A stretch of 26,199 nucleotides of DNA, from positions 1 to 26,199 of the IMG/VR virus record IMGVR_UViG_3300020160_001689. One strand, given 5' to 3'. How positions within the stretch are numbered: position 1 is the first letter of the stretch; every line of letters begins with the position of its first letter. The position numbers and the translations under genes were made by a program. Below, piece after piece: positions 16,566 to 23,936 of this stretch. A model generated the notes under the pieces. That model had not been told where the DNA came from. It ran no database searches and saw only the letters and a list, made by a program, of their open reading frames with translations. Source of the DNA: a virus.

Positions 16566-18361
16566 TGTTCAAAATTAAGAATCTCACGGTAAAGAATTTT
16601 CTGAGTGTGGGTAACGTTACACAAGCAATTGACTTTGATCGTTATGATCTCACATTGGTATTGGGCGAGAATCTGGATCTGGGTGGTGATGATGCTGGTG
16701 CTAGAAATGGTACCGGCAAAACCACTATTGCCAATGCGTTGAGTTATGCATTGTTTGGACAAGCATTAACCAACATTAAAAAAGATAACCTAATTAATAA
16801 AACCAATGCCAAGAGCATGGTTGTTACTGTGGAGTTTGAACACGGCGGAAATCAATATCGCATTGAACGTGGACGTCGTCCTACATTTTTAAAGTTTTAT
16901 GTCAATGATGTTGAACGACTAGAAGATGGTGCAGAGGCATCTGCGTCTAACGAAAGCCAGGGAGACAGTCGTGAAACACAATCAGAGATAGAACGTATAC
17001 TGGGGGTGGGTCACGATATGTTTAAACATATAGTGGCATTAAACACGTATACTGAGCCGTTTCTTAACTTAAAAGCCACAGAACAGCGCAATATCATTGA
17101 GCAATTGCTGGGTATTACATTGCTAAGTGAAAAGGCAGAAACTCTCAAGATACAAACTAAAAGCACAAAAGATTTAATTGTTCAAGAAGAACACAAAATC
17201 AAAGCTACCGAAGAAGCCAATGTGCGTATCAAGGAACAAATTGAAGCATTGGAACGACGTCAACGGTTATGGTGCAATAAACTGGAAGAAGACAAGATCA
17301 GATTATCCAGAGCCATCGGCGAGTTAGTTAACATCAACATTGAAGATGAAATTCAAGCTCATCGTGATTTGGATACGTTTAACGATCGTAAAAAACAAAT
17401 AGACGATTGCAACCGGTATATTAAACAATGTACTGACAGCAAAGCTAAACTGGAAAAGACTCAGGACAAACTAAACAAGGAAATTGCCGCATTAGACAAT
17501 CACGAATGTTATGCGTGTGGACAAACTATCCATGATGGTAAACAGGACGAAATTAAAACAACCAAACAAGCCAGTTTAACCGAAGCCGCATTGCAGTGGT
17601 TGGCTGACGATACACAGGAACTAGAACATCACACAACATTAAAGGAGTTGGGTGCGTTGGGTAAAGCACCCAAGGTATTTTACGACGATATTGAACATGC
17701 ACTCAATCACAAAAATCAATTGGATGCTCTGGGGCAACAGTTAGAGACCAAGGAACAGGAAGTTGATCCGTATACTGAGCAAATAGACGAGATGCGTCAC
17801 AAGGCTGTGGTGGAGGTAGATTACGAAACAATTAATCAACTCAACACAGTCAAAGAGCATCAGGAGTTTTTATTAAAACTGTTAACTAACAAAGATAGCT
17901 TTGTACGTAAACGTATTATTGATCAAAACTTGGGTTATTTAAATATGCGGTTAGGTCAATATTTGGAAAAGATTGGTTTACCACACACTGTTACATTCAT
18001 GAATGACCTAACTGTAGAGATCAGTGAGCTGGGCCGTGAGTTGGATTTTGATAATTTATCAAGGGGAGAACGTACCAGACTGATATTAAGTTTAAGCTGG
18101 GCATTCCGTGATGTTTGGGAAAGTTTATATCAGCCCATCAACTTGTTGTTTATTGACGAATTAATTGACAATGGGTTGGATAGCAGTGGAGTAGACAATG
18201 CTCTGGGTATGCTAAAGAAGATGAGCAGGGAATTAAACAAGAGTATTTGGTTGGTCAGTCACAAGGACGAACTCAGTGCTCGTGTTAATAACATTCTCAG
18301 AGTAATCAAAGAGAATGGATTTACTACGTATGAAAACAGCACAGAAGTCAGTAACATTTAA
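16565..18361 (+). CDS. 46: Recombination endonuclease subunit gp46 (Rad50/SbcC-like ATPase)
   Basis: This 598-residue SMC-type ATPase partners gp47 in DNA end processing. The Walker A motif is GARNGTGKTT (residues 45-54, Lys52). Two long coiled-coil arms flank a zinc hook, CYAC at residues 315-318, which dimerises Rad50-like proteins. The ABC signature is LSRGE (498-502), Walker B is LLFIDE (Asp531, Glu532), followed by a switch histidine in WLVSHKDE near 563. Length agrees with T4 gp46 (560). The start overlaps the gp47 stop as TAATG. All catalytic residues are intact, so it should be active. Confidence 0.95.
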   Translation: MFKIKNLTVKNFLSVGNVTQAIDFDRYDLTLVLGENLDLGGDDAGARNGTGKTTIANALSYALFGQALTNIKKDNLINKTNAKSMVVTVEFEHGGNQYRIERGRRPTFLKFYVNDVERLEDGAEASASNESQGDSRETQSEIERILGVGHDMFKHIVALNTYTEPFLNLKATEQRNIIEQLLGITLLSEKAETLKIQTKSTKDLIVQEEHKIKATEEANVRIKEQIEALERRQRLWCNKLEEDKIRLSRAIGELVNINIEDEIQAHRDLDTFNDRKKQIDDCNRYIKQCTDSKAKLEKTQDKLNKEIAALDNHECYACGQTIHDGKQDEIKTTKQASLTEAALQWLADDTQELEHHTTLKELGALGKAPKVFYDDIEHALNHKNQLDALGQQLETKEQEVDPYTEQIDEMRHKAVVEVDYETINQLNTVKEHQEFLLKLLTNKDSFVRKRIIDQNLGYLNMRLGQYLEKIGLPHTVTFMNDLTVEISELGRELDFDNLSRGERTRLILSLSWAFRDVWESLYQPINLLFIDELIDNGLDSSGVDNALGMLKKMSRELNKSIWLVSHKDELSARVNNILRVIKENGFTTYENSTEVSNI

Positions 18362-18414
18362 AAATTTATGATCCTGGGTAAAACTAGATAACTAACTATA
18401 ACAAGGAGAAGCAA

Positions 18415-18603
18415 ATGAGTACACATGAATCAATTTTGGCCGCCGTTGAAACTTATACCAAAGAGCAAGAAGCATTTGAAGTCAAGAGCAACAAGGCTGC
18501 TGCCGGACGTGCCAGAAAGGCACTGAGTGAGCTATCTAAGTTAACGAAAAGTCGTAGAGTCGAGATCCAGGAAAAGAAAAACGCAATGACTGCGAAGGCC
18601 TAA
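18415..18603 (+). CDS. Small basic Hc1-like (histone H1-like) protein
   Basis: This 62-residue basic helical protein has the pattern NKAAAGRARKALSELSKL followed by RRVEIQEKK. It resembles the short Hc1/histone H1-like proteins found in many environmental phages and the N-terminal part of chlamydial Hc1, which bind DNA or nucleoprotein. It has a strong Shine-Dalgarno (AAGGAG) six bases before the ATG. Its TAA overlaps the ATG of the nuclease gene by one base, so the pair is coupled. It lies just after the recombination genes, which suits DNA binding, but that role is inferred and the true function is unknown. Confidence 0.72.
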   Translation: MSTHESILAAVETYTKEQEAFEVKSNKAAAGRARKALSELSKLTKSRRVEIQEKKNAMTAKA

Positions 18604-19106
18604 TGACTAAACGAGTGAATGGCAAGCAGAAGGGAAATGGCTTTGAACGTAAAATAGCCAATTTACTAAGCGAGCGATTTGCTGGAATATTAGGTATTGA
18701 GCAGGGATTTAGACGTAACCCTGACAGTGGTAGTTTTTTCGGGGGTAGTAATACGCAACGAACAGCAACACACAGTATGGATTATGCAATATTTGGGGAT
18801 TTAATATGCCCCAGAAACTTTGCATTTAGTGTAGAATGTAAGCATTACAAGACTGCACCGACCTTTCAGAGCATTGTAGAGCACACAGTGAAACAATGGG
18901 ATGACTGGTTGGGGCAAGTAGTACAAGACAGTATCAACTCAGGCAAAAAATTGGCACTTATTGTTAAATACAACAACGTTCCAGAGATAGTATTTTTACA
19001 AAACCCGATCGCAGGCACACCAGAATCCTTTAAATATAAAAATTATTACATATACAAACTTGGCACATTCTTAAAACAGCCCGATTCTGAATTTTTCACA
19101 CAGTAG
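18603..19106 (+). CDS. PD-(D/E)XK-type nuclease, Holliday-junction-resolvase-like
   Basis: This 167-residue protein has the layout of Hjc-like and related restriction-endonuclease-fold nucleases: a first helix KGNGFERKIANLLSERF (Glu15), then RRNPDSGSF, then an acidic residue at FGDLICP (Asp66) and the E-x-K pair in FSVECKHYK (Glu78, Lys80). These residues normally bind metal and cut DNA. It follows gp46-gp47 and the Hc1-like protein, overlapping the latter by one base, so a part in recombination or processing of branched replication DNA is likely. The substrate cannot be read from the sequence; a genome-packaging or host-DNA role is possible. It is the last rightward gene before the non-coding region. 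Confidence 0.75.
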   Translation: MTKRVNGKQKGNGFERKIANLLSERFAGILGIEQGFRRNPDSGSFFGGSNTQRTATHSMDYAIFGDLICPRNFAFSVECKHYKTAPTFQSIVEHTVKQWDDWLGQVVQDSINSGKKLALIVKYNNVPEIVFLQNPIAGTPESFKYKNYYIYKLGTFLKQPDSEFFTQ

Positions 19107-19450
19107 TATAGGCATTTACATAGCAACATTGTTTGGTCGGGATAGCTCGACCCTCCTTGAGACTGCCAGGTATCCCCTGTTGCCGTCAGATTAGCTGGAG
19201 CGTTGCAGGCAAGAAGCAAACTTTATAGGCTTTAAACGATTCTGGGCTCTGTGAAAAAGATACATCCCATACCGAGGTTACATCGCTGATCCGTGTAACG
19301 TAGGTCCCGTTGTTATGACAAATGCTAGAGTAGGGGGTACAGGACAACCGCCTCCGTGTAGAAATACAATCTCTTTAGATCAGTGGCTGGTGCAACTCAG
19401 ATGAAGTGCCTTAGTCATTTTTTGCCGATTCAGGCAAATTATGACTAGTT
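19107..19450 (+). ncRNA. Candidate structured RNA, family not recognised
   Basis: No protein frame of useful length lies in this stretch, and its composition is less AT-rich than the flanking spacer. Several complementary segments could fold: GGTCG/CGACC (19135-19139/19148-19152), alternatively GGGATA/TATCCC (19139-19144/19171-19176), TTGCC/GGCAA (19180-19184/19208-19212), GTTAC/GTAAC (19277-19281/19295-19299), AGAG/CTCT (19327-19330/19371-19374) enclosing TGTA-GAAA-TACA (19357-19368), and a strong last hairpin 19412-19447 with a 7-bp stem, a 2x2 loop and a 6-bp stem. The GAAA loop in the plus sense favours that strand. It is not tmRNA, RNase P, SRP RNA or tRNA by the landmarks I know. It could be processed from the gp46-nuclease transcript. 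Ends are approximate. Confidence 0.42.
19412..19447 (+). other. Strong hairpin at the end of the candidate RNA
   Basis: TAGTCAT pairs with ATGACTA and TTTGCC with GGCAAA, separated by a symmetric TT/TT internal loop, with the loop GATTCA. No T-run follows on either side, so it is not a typical Rho-independent terminator; it may be a 3'-stabilising or processing hairpin for the RNA to its left. Confidence 0.7.
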
Positions 19451-19513
19451 AATCTAGATGAAGCTATATAAAAGCACTTAATAATTATATCTTAAAAGAA
19501 CAATTAGAAGAAT

Positions 19514-19563
19514 AAAAAAATCTTCGAGCGTAAGCGAAGAAGAAAGTTGTTCGAAGAACAACT
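19514..19563 (-). terminator. Tandem-hairpin Rho-independent terminator for the gp26 operon
   Basis: Read on the minus strand, a hairpin AGTTGTTC/GAACAACT (19545-19563, loop TTC) is followed by a second hairpin TCTTCG/CGAAGA (19521-19540), and then seven T residues (19514-19520). That is a standard terminator. It lies about 70-120 bases after the stop of the small membrane protein, so it would end leftward gp26-operon transcripts before they reach the opposing recombination block. Confidence 0.68.
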
Positions 19564-19579
19564 AAGAGAAGATGGAAAA

Positions 19580-19618
19580 GAATATATCACTTTAAGAATA
19601 ACCATGAGCAATATATTC
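19580..19618. repeat. Inverted repeat GAATATAT/ATATATTC
   Basis: Eight bases at 19580-19587 are complementary to 19611-19618, with a 23-base loop. It lies between the terminator and the stop of the membrane-protein gene. It could stabilise the 3' end of that message, but an AT-rich palindrome of this kind can arise by chance. Confidence 0.5.
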
Positions 19619-19634
19619 CTTTGTGGTATTTAGA

Positions 19635-19868
19635 TTACTTGTTCTTCCAAATACTATACAATACCCAAACTGCTACCAAACCCACTAAACCTTGAGAACC
19701 TATTGATGCCACTATTGATGTAATGTTTGAGATCACTGAGGTAGCTGGGAAGAAAGGAATCGCAATCCCTTTAAACAAAACCTCTAGAACGATGGACAAG
19801 GCAATGATGCTTACGCCCAAGTCGGCCAGGGAACTGGCCCATTTTTTAACTGCGGTAATAATTTCCAT
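19635..19868 (-). CDS. Small two-helix membrane protein, holin candidate
   Basis: This 77-residue protein has two hydrophobic helices (about residues 16-36 and 54-73), a lysine near the start (VKKW) and a basic end (WKNK). I do not recognise a named family. Small size, two membrane spans and charged ends are the features of small phage holins, which form holes in the inner membrane at lysis; an inner-membrane role in injection or host take-over is equally possible. The ATG has a good AGGAG Shine-Dalgarno nine bases upstream, and a TCTAAATA late-like box lies 44 bases upstream, so late expression is likely. No endolysin gene lies beside it, which weakens the holin idea. Confidence 0.65.
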   Translation of the reverse strand: MEIITAVKKWASSLADLGVSIIALSIVLEVLFKGIAIPFFPATSVISNITSIVASIGSQGLVGLVAVWVLYSIWKNK

Positions 19869-19911
19869 ATTGTGTATCTCCTATAATACCATCCAGTGCG
19901 GACAGTATGAT

Positions 19912-19919
19912 TATTTAGA
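19912..19919 (-). promoter_or_regulatory. Late-promoter-like box TCTAAATA before the membrane-protein gene
   Basis: The minus strand reads TCTAAATA, one base from TATAAATA, 44 bases upstream of the ATG in the 114-base gap after the gp51-position gene. Its position and orientation fit, but this is one mismatch from a short AT-rich motif. Confidence 0.35.
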
Positions 19920-19982
19920 TGCCTGCTGTCACAGGTAGTAATACCACTTTATGATTGTAGGATCGGGATACATACAGAACTT

Positions 19983-20201
19983 TTAGAAATATGGCATTCC
20001 AGATTTCTTAGTTATTTCAAAATTCTCTTTGATTAATTCCGAGATTATCTCTCGTTATTCTTTGCTTAACTCCATTGCTTCGGAGTAATTTAACCCACCA
20101 CGCATCGCCCAGCAAAAACGTAGTGCTTCTGCTTTTAAGGCTTTTGACTCCTGGTCGTAACTCTCAAGCATTTTAATGAGACCAGGTTCATCTAATGTCA
20201 A
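19983..20201 (-). pseudogene. 51: gp51-position small protein interrupted by an in-frame TAA
   Basis: Directly after gp26 a minus-strand frame begins with a TTG that overlaps the gp26 stop (TTGA), with AGG just upstream. It reads 48 residues (TLDEPGLIKMLESYDQES onward, then FCWAMRGGLNYSEAMELSKE), reaches TAA at 20057-20055, and then continues in the same frame for 23 sensible residues, starting REIISELIKENFEITKKSG and ending MPYF, to a second TAA. The two halves join into one helical protein of 72 residues if the first TAA were a Glu, Lys or Gln codon. In T4, gene 51 (baseplate hub assembly catalyst) follows gene 26, hence the name, which is tentative. The break may be a real mutation, a sequencing error or programmed read-through. 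Confidence 0.55.
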
Positions 20202-21046
20202 AAGCCTGCGTCGAAAAAACTTGCGTAATCGAAGTCCACACTCATGCTGTATTCTGCTTCACACGAAGTACATTTAACTTGATATGGTTTAATAGCGGCA
20301 TCAGTGGCCATTTGTCCTATCTTTTCCTGGATAGTTCTAATTATAGTAGATGGAGCATTGGCATAAAACTCTTTGATAAAATTCTGATCACTGACTACAT
20401 CTCCTTCCGATAGCGCAATATATGCAGTACTCTTGGCCAACAAGTCAGTAGTCATATCAATCAGCTTATTCATTTGTGCGGCTATTGCTCGGGCTTTTTC
20501 TTCTGCATCAAGAGTGGACTCGTTAATATTTGCTACCATACGTTGTTCTTCGTAACCCATTGCATTGGCTTTGGATGTTTCTGTGTATTCCTGCGGTTTA
20601 AGTTTGATACGCAATTCGCCTACTTGTAGTGGAGTATTGTAGTCAGGAGGAATAATAGAATCCAATGCTGAACGTAGGTCAATAGTAAACCGATTGGGTT
20701 CCTGACACTTTGCACATAACGAATCCACATCCATATCATGCCCATAACTGGCAATTCTGATAGCAATAAGTAATGTATCCATGTCAATACTTGGAGCATC
20801 CCAGGCATTTTTAACATTGGGACAACAACTTTGAATTACAGAAACAACTCCTTGCCCGCTCATTAATGCATCAGGTGTACGTAAAGTAAGCTCATCTTTG
20901 GTGGTCATTGGATATACTGGTAATTCCCCATTCAGCGGTAGTTCTACACTACCTTCAGCCCAATATTTGCCACCACTGGGCAGTTTGATATAGATTGATG
21001 GCTGTCTGAAATGTTTTGCTAGTGGATTTTGATTGTTGTCAACCAT
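20198..21046 (-). CDS. 26: Baseplate hub protein gp26-like (T4-type base plate protein)
   Basis: This 282-residue protein resembles the T4_baseplate (gp26) family, needed for baseplate hub assembly. The start FRQPSIYIKLPSGGKYW and the segment PVYPMTTKDELTLRTPDALMSG are typical of the family in environmental T4-like phages. Two Cys pairs, CAKC at 111-114 and CTSC at 259-262, could bind zinc together. T4 gp26 is 208 residues. It has a GGGGGA Shine-Dalgarno eight bases before the ATG and an exact TATAAATA late promoter 33 bases upstream, so it should be a late gene. The next gene overlaps its stop. It is divergent from the tape measure gene. Confidence 0.83.
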   Translation of the reverse strand: MVDNNQNPLAKHFRQPSIYIKLPSGGKYWAEGSVELPLNGELPVYPMTTKDELTLRTPDALMSGQGVVSVIQSCCPNVKNAWDAPSIDMDTLLIAIRIASYGHDMDVDSLCAKCQEPNRFTIDLRSALDSIIPPDYNTPLQVGELRIKLKPQEYTETSKANAMGYEEQRMVANINESTLDAEEKARAIAAQMNKLIDMTTDLLAKSTAYIALSEGDVVSDQNFIKEFYANAPSTIIRTIQEKIGQMATDAAIKPYQVKCTSCEAEYSMSVDFDYASFFDAGF

Positions 21047-21059
21047 GTAAGATTTCCCC

Positions 21060-21067
21060 CATAAATA
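21060..21067 (+). promoter_or_regulatory. Late-promoter-like box CATAAATA before the tape measure gene
   Basis: CATAAATA on the plus strand, one base from consensus, 51 bases before the tape measure ATG in the 72-base divergent gap. With the opposite box at 21080-21087 it makes a back-to-back pair of late promoters. Confidence 0.4.
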
Positions 21068-21079
21068 AATTGATACATA

Positions 21080-21087
21080 TATTTATA
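21080..21087 (-). promoter_or_regulatory. Late promoter TATAAATA before gp26
   Basis: The minus strand has the exact T4 late consensus TATAAATA, 33 bases upstream of the gp26 ATG, a spacing that leaves a normal leader with its Shine-Dalgarno. Recognition by the gp55 of this genome is inferred. Confidence 0.65.
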
Positions 21088-21118
21088 GTGTAGAAAACCC
21101 TGGGGATTTTAAAGTATT

Positions 21119-23890
21119 ATGCCTGACCAAGATGAACAGTTAAAAAAGATACTGGAAGCGTTTGAGCGCATCGCCAAAAGTGATTCTGGAAAAAACTCAA
21201 CAGTTGAAAAAGGGCTGGGGATTTCTGCTCTTGCGACACAATTTGCAAAATTAAAAAGTGATTCGGTCTTTTTAGGTAATAGTTTTAAAGATCAAGTTAA
21301 AATACATGTACAATTAAAAGCACGAGAACAAGAAAAATTAAAACTTCTTGAAAAAGAACTAGCAATATTAGCAAAACAAACAGACCAATGGTCTAAAACA
21401 CAGTTAGCTGAGAAACAGAAAGAAAAAGCAACATTGGCCAGTGTTGACTCAGTGGGTATATTTAATAAAACAGTAATGTTTAGTGGCGCGGCTCTTGCAG
21501 GATTTTCTAAAGGGTTAATAAATTTAAGCGGCAGTGCATTTAGTAAGTTTACGTCAGGACTTAGTGGTATACAATCTGGCGCGGGCGCAATTCAGTCTGG
21601 AACTGGATTATTAACCAGTGCAATTGATCTAGCATCTGAAGCAGGATCTGCTGCCGGCAAAGGACTCCAAGGCGTTGGCACGATAGCAATGGCTGGAGGT
21701 CCAAAATTAAAAGCATTGGGTGCGGCTGCATCAGTAGCTGGCATGATGCTGGATGCTTTTGCGAGTGGTGCTGGTAAAGCCGCCAAGTTTGCAGTAGAGT
21801 TTTTAGGCAAACAATTAGAACAAGTTCGTGAAGGTTTCCAGACAATGAGCGCATCGGGTGCCGTATTTTCAAACGGCATGACTGGCATGATTGATGCGGC
21901 TCATGGTGCTGGATTAACAGTACAGCAATTTGGTAAAGTAGTCAAGGAAAATGCCAAAGATTTAGCCGCCAGCGGGTTGGGAATGACAGGCGCAACTGAA
22001 AAATTAGGCAAAGTTACCACACAAATTAATAACTCTGGTGTTGGCGAAAGATTGCAAAAGTTGGGATTTACGTTTGAGGAGCAAGCAGGTCTAGTTGCAG
22101 ATGTAATGGGCCAAATGAACAAGTACGGAACTGGCCGTGGCATGAGTGATGCCAAACTAGCACAAGAAACAGAAAAATATGCCAAAGATCTCAGACTGAT
22201 ATCAGGTATTACTGGTGAAGATGCCAAAGCAAAAATTGCTCAAGCTCGTGAAGCTGCCAATAACCTAGCATTTCAAAATAAGTTAGCAGAAATGGCACCT
22301 GAACAAGCAAGAGCAATGCAAGATGCTATGGCAGGTATGACCAAACAGCAACAAAAAGATTTTATGGAAATGCAAGTTTTTGGTACTGTGGTCAATAAAA
22401 CTGGTGCAGTAATGATGGCAAGCAGTAATGGTTACTCTAGTATGATGCAAGAACTAACCACTGCAACAAATCCAGAAGATGTTATAAAAATTAAAGCCAA
22501 ATACAAAGACGAAATACAGCAAGATAGAAAAAATTCCGAAGGAATCGGAATGGCTGCAATGGCCGGGGTTGGTGGCGTAGGGGATATTGCGGCAGCATTT
22601 AATGAAACGTTAACTGATATTGCAAAATTTACACCTGAAGCATTTGAAAAAGTTAAAACTTCTGTTGAAAATGCCGCCAGTACGCAAGACAAACTTACTG
22701 GCGAATACATTGCTATGGAAAGGGCATATCAAAATCAACGAGTAGAATTAGAAACTTTTGCTATTAGCCACATGAATACATATATTGAGGGTGTTAAAAC
22801 CGTTAACAAATTAATGACCGCCGCAATTGAAGAGATGAAGAAAATACCCGGACCATTGGGATTTATTCAAGATAATTGGATGAAAATTCTTGAAGGAGCA
22901 GTGGGAATAATTGGTGCAATTGCTACAGCCACTGGCATACTTGCATCACTTAAACAAAATCGCCAACTAAATGACCAAGCAAAAGCTAATACAACACCGC
23001 CACCAACAACTCCAACTGGCCCGGGTGCGCCTGGCGGGAGTGGACCCAAAGGTGGCGGACCCAAAGGTGGTAACCGTAAACAACGAAGAGCCGCAAAATT
23101 CCAAAATAAAGGCAAGTCCGGTGCCGCCGGTGCCATAGCTGGTGTACTTGGTGGTGGTGCTCCTGACGGATCAGCCGCCAATCCTTTCCATGTTGTAATG
23201 GCAAGTGGTGGTCCTGGTATATCAGATTTATTAGACGGTGGGAAAAACAAAGGTACTCCCACTAAAACTCCTTCTAAACTTGGAACAATTGCAAAAGTTG
23301 GTGGTAAAGCATTGGGTGCCGCAGGGTCAGTTATAGCAGTTGGTATGATGGCAAGTGAGCTAAGTGACATATCCAAGAGATTAGAAAAAGGCGAGATAAC
23401 CAAAGAAGAAGCATCTAAACAAAAAGGCGGAGCCATTGGTGAAGCTGGTGGTGGTGTTGCTGGTGGTTTGGCAGGTGCGGCAATGGGTGCGGCAGTTGGC
23501 TCAGTAGTACCGGTAGTAGGTACAATAATTGGTGGATTAATTGGTGGAGCATTGGGTGCTTGGGGTGGTGGTGTTGCTGGTAAAGCTGGTGGAGAAGCAG
23601 TTGGAACTTCGGTTGGCAAAGGCGGAGCAACTCCAACTACACAAGCAGCCACAGTGGCTCAATTATCAGAAGCACAAAAATTAAGTTCTACACAATATGC
23701 CGAAACACTTAAAGCAATGGATTTAACACAGCCAGACTTGCTGATTAATAAGTCAGTGGCCGAGCAACTTAAGTTAGCCAAAGCTGGTAATACCATGTTC
23801 ACAGAGCAAAACAAACTGTTAGAAAAAATGGCTAAATCTCTAGAAGATCAGTCAGACTACTTAAAGAACATCAGAGGCAATACTGCGTAA
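21119..23890 (+). CDS. Probable tail tape measure protein
   Basis: This 923-residue protein has the build of a tape measure, which sets tail length and lies inside the tube. The N terminus (1-115) is charged coiled coil. Residues about 120-245 are Gly/Ala/Ser-rich and hydrophobic. The middle (about 250-570) is helical with many Gln, Lys and Met residues and segments such as KQQQKDFMEMQVFG. A Pro/Gly/Lys-rich linker follows (about 620-670). Residues about 775-830 form a Gly/Ala zipper (GSVVPVVGTIIGGLIGGALG) that could enter the membrane during ejection. The C terminus is helical again. No peptidase motif is seen. It is divergent from gp26 and near the gp51-position gene, in keeping with a hub/tape measure block. 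The call rests on composition, length and place; another internal virion protein is possible. Confidence 0.68.
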   Translation: MPDQDEQLKKILEAFERIAKSDSGKNSTVEKGLGISALATQFAKLKSDSVFLGNSFKDQVKIHVQLKAREQEKLKLLEKELAILAKQTDQWSKTQLAEKQKEKATLASVDSVGIFNKTVMFSGAALAGFSKGLINLSGSAFSKFTSGLSGIQSGAGAIQSGTGLLTSAIDLASEAGSAAGKGLQGVGTIAMAGGPKLKALGAAASVAGMMLDAFASGAGKAAKFAVEFLGKQLEQVREGFQTMSASGAVFSNGMTGMIDAAHGAGLTVQQFGKVVKENAKDLAASGLGMTGATEKLGKVTTQINNSGVGERLQKLGFTFEEQAGLVADVMGQMNKYGTGRGMSDAKLAQETEKYAKDLRLISGITGEDAKAKIAQAREAANNLAFQNKLAEMAPEQARAMQDAMAGMTKQQQKDFMEMQVFGTVVNKTGAVMMASSNGYSSMMQELTTATNPEDVIKIKAKYKDEIQQDRKNSEGIGMAAMAGVGGVGDIAAAFNETLTDIAKFTPEAFEKVKTSVENAASTQDKLTGEYIAMERAYQNQRVELETFAISHMNTYIEGVKTVNKLMTAAIEEMKKIPGPLGFIQDNWMKILEGAVGIIGAIATATGILASLKQNRQLNDQAKANTTPPPTTPTGPGAPGGSGPKGGGPKGGNRKQRRAAKFQNKGKSGAAGAIAGVLGGGAPDGSAANPFHVVMASGGPGISDLLDGGKNKGTPTKTPSKLGTIAKVGGKALGAAGSVIAVGMMASELSDISKRLEKGEITKEEASKQKGGAIGEAGGGVAGGLAGAAMGAAVGSVVPVVGTIIGGLIGGALGAWGGGVAGKAGGEAVGTSVGKGGATPTTQAATVAQLSEAQKLSSTQYAETLKAMDLTQPDLLINKSVAEQLKLAKAGNTMFTEQNKLLEKMAKSLEDQSDYLKNIRGNTA

Positions 23891-23903
23891 TAAAGCGTCG
23901 CCA

Positions 23904-23911
23904 TATAAATA
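23904..23911 (+). promoter_or_regulatory. Late promoter TATAAATA before the LysM protein gene
   Basis: An exact TATAAATA lies in the 46-base gap after the tape measure stop, 25 bases before the next ATG, with AAAGG as the ribosome-binding site between them. Spacing is as expected for a T4-type late promoter. Confidence 0.65.
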
Positions 23912-23936
23912 CATTATCGTTAATTAAAGGTTAATC

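Noticed and set aside
19107-19450. tmRNA, tRNA or group I intron in the non-coding region
   Set aside because: I see no acceptor stem with a T-loop GTTCGA element, no CCA end and no group I core motifs; the flanking genes are complete rather than split.
19456-19593. Tiny plus-strand frames after ATG at 19458 and 19572
   Set aside because: They end after seven codons or so and have no convincing ribosome-binding site; they overlap hairpins and the terminator.
22867-23652. Long minus-strand frame (261 residues) opposite the tape measure gene
   Set aside because: It is Pro/Ala-rich only because the sense strand is Gly/Ala-rich there; it has no sensible start context and lies fully inside a better gene.
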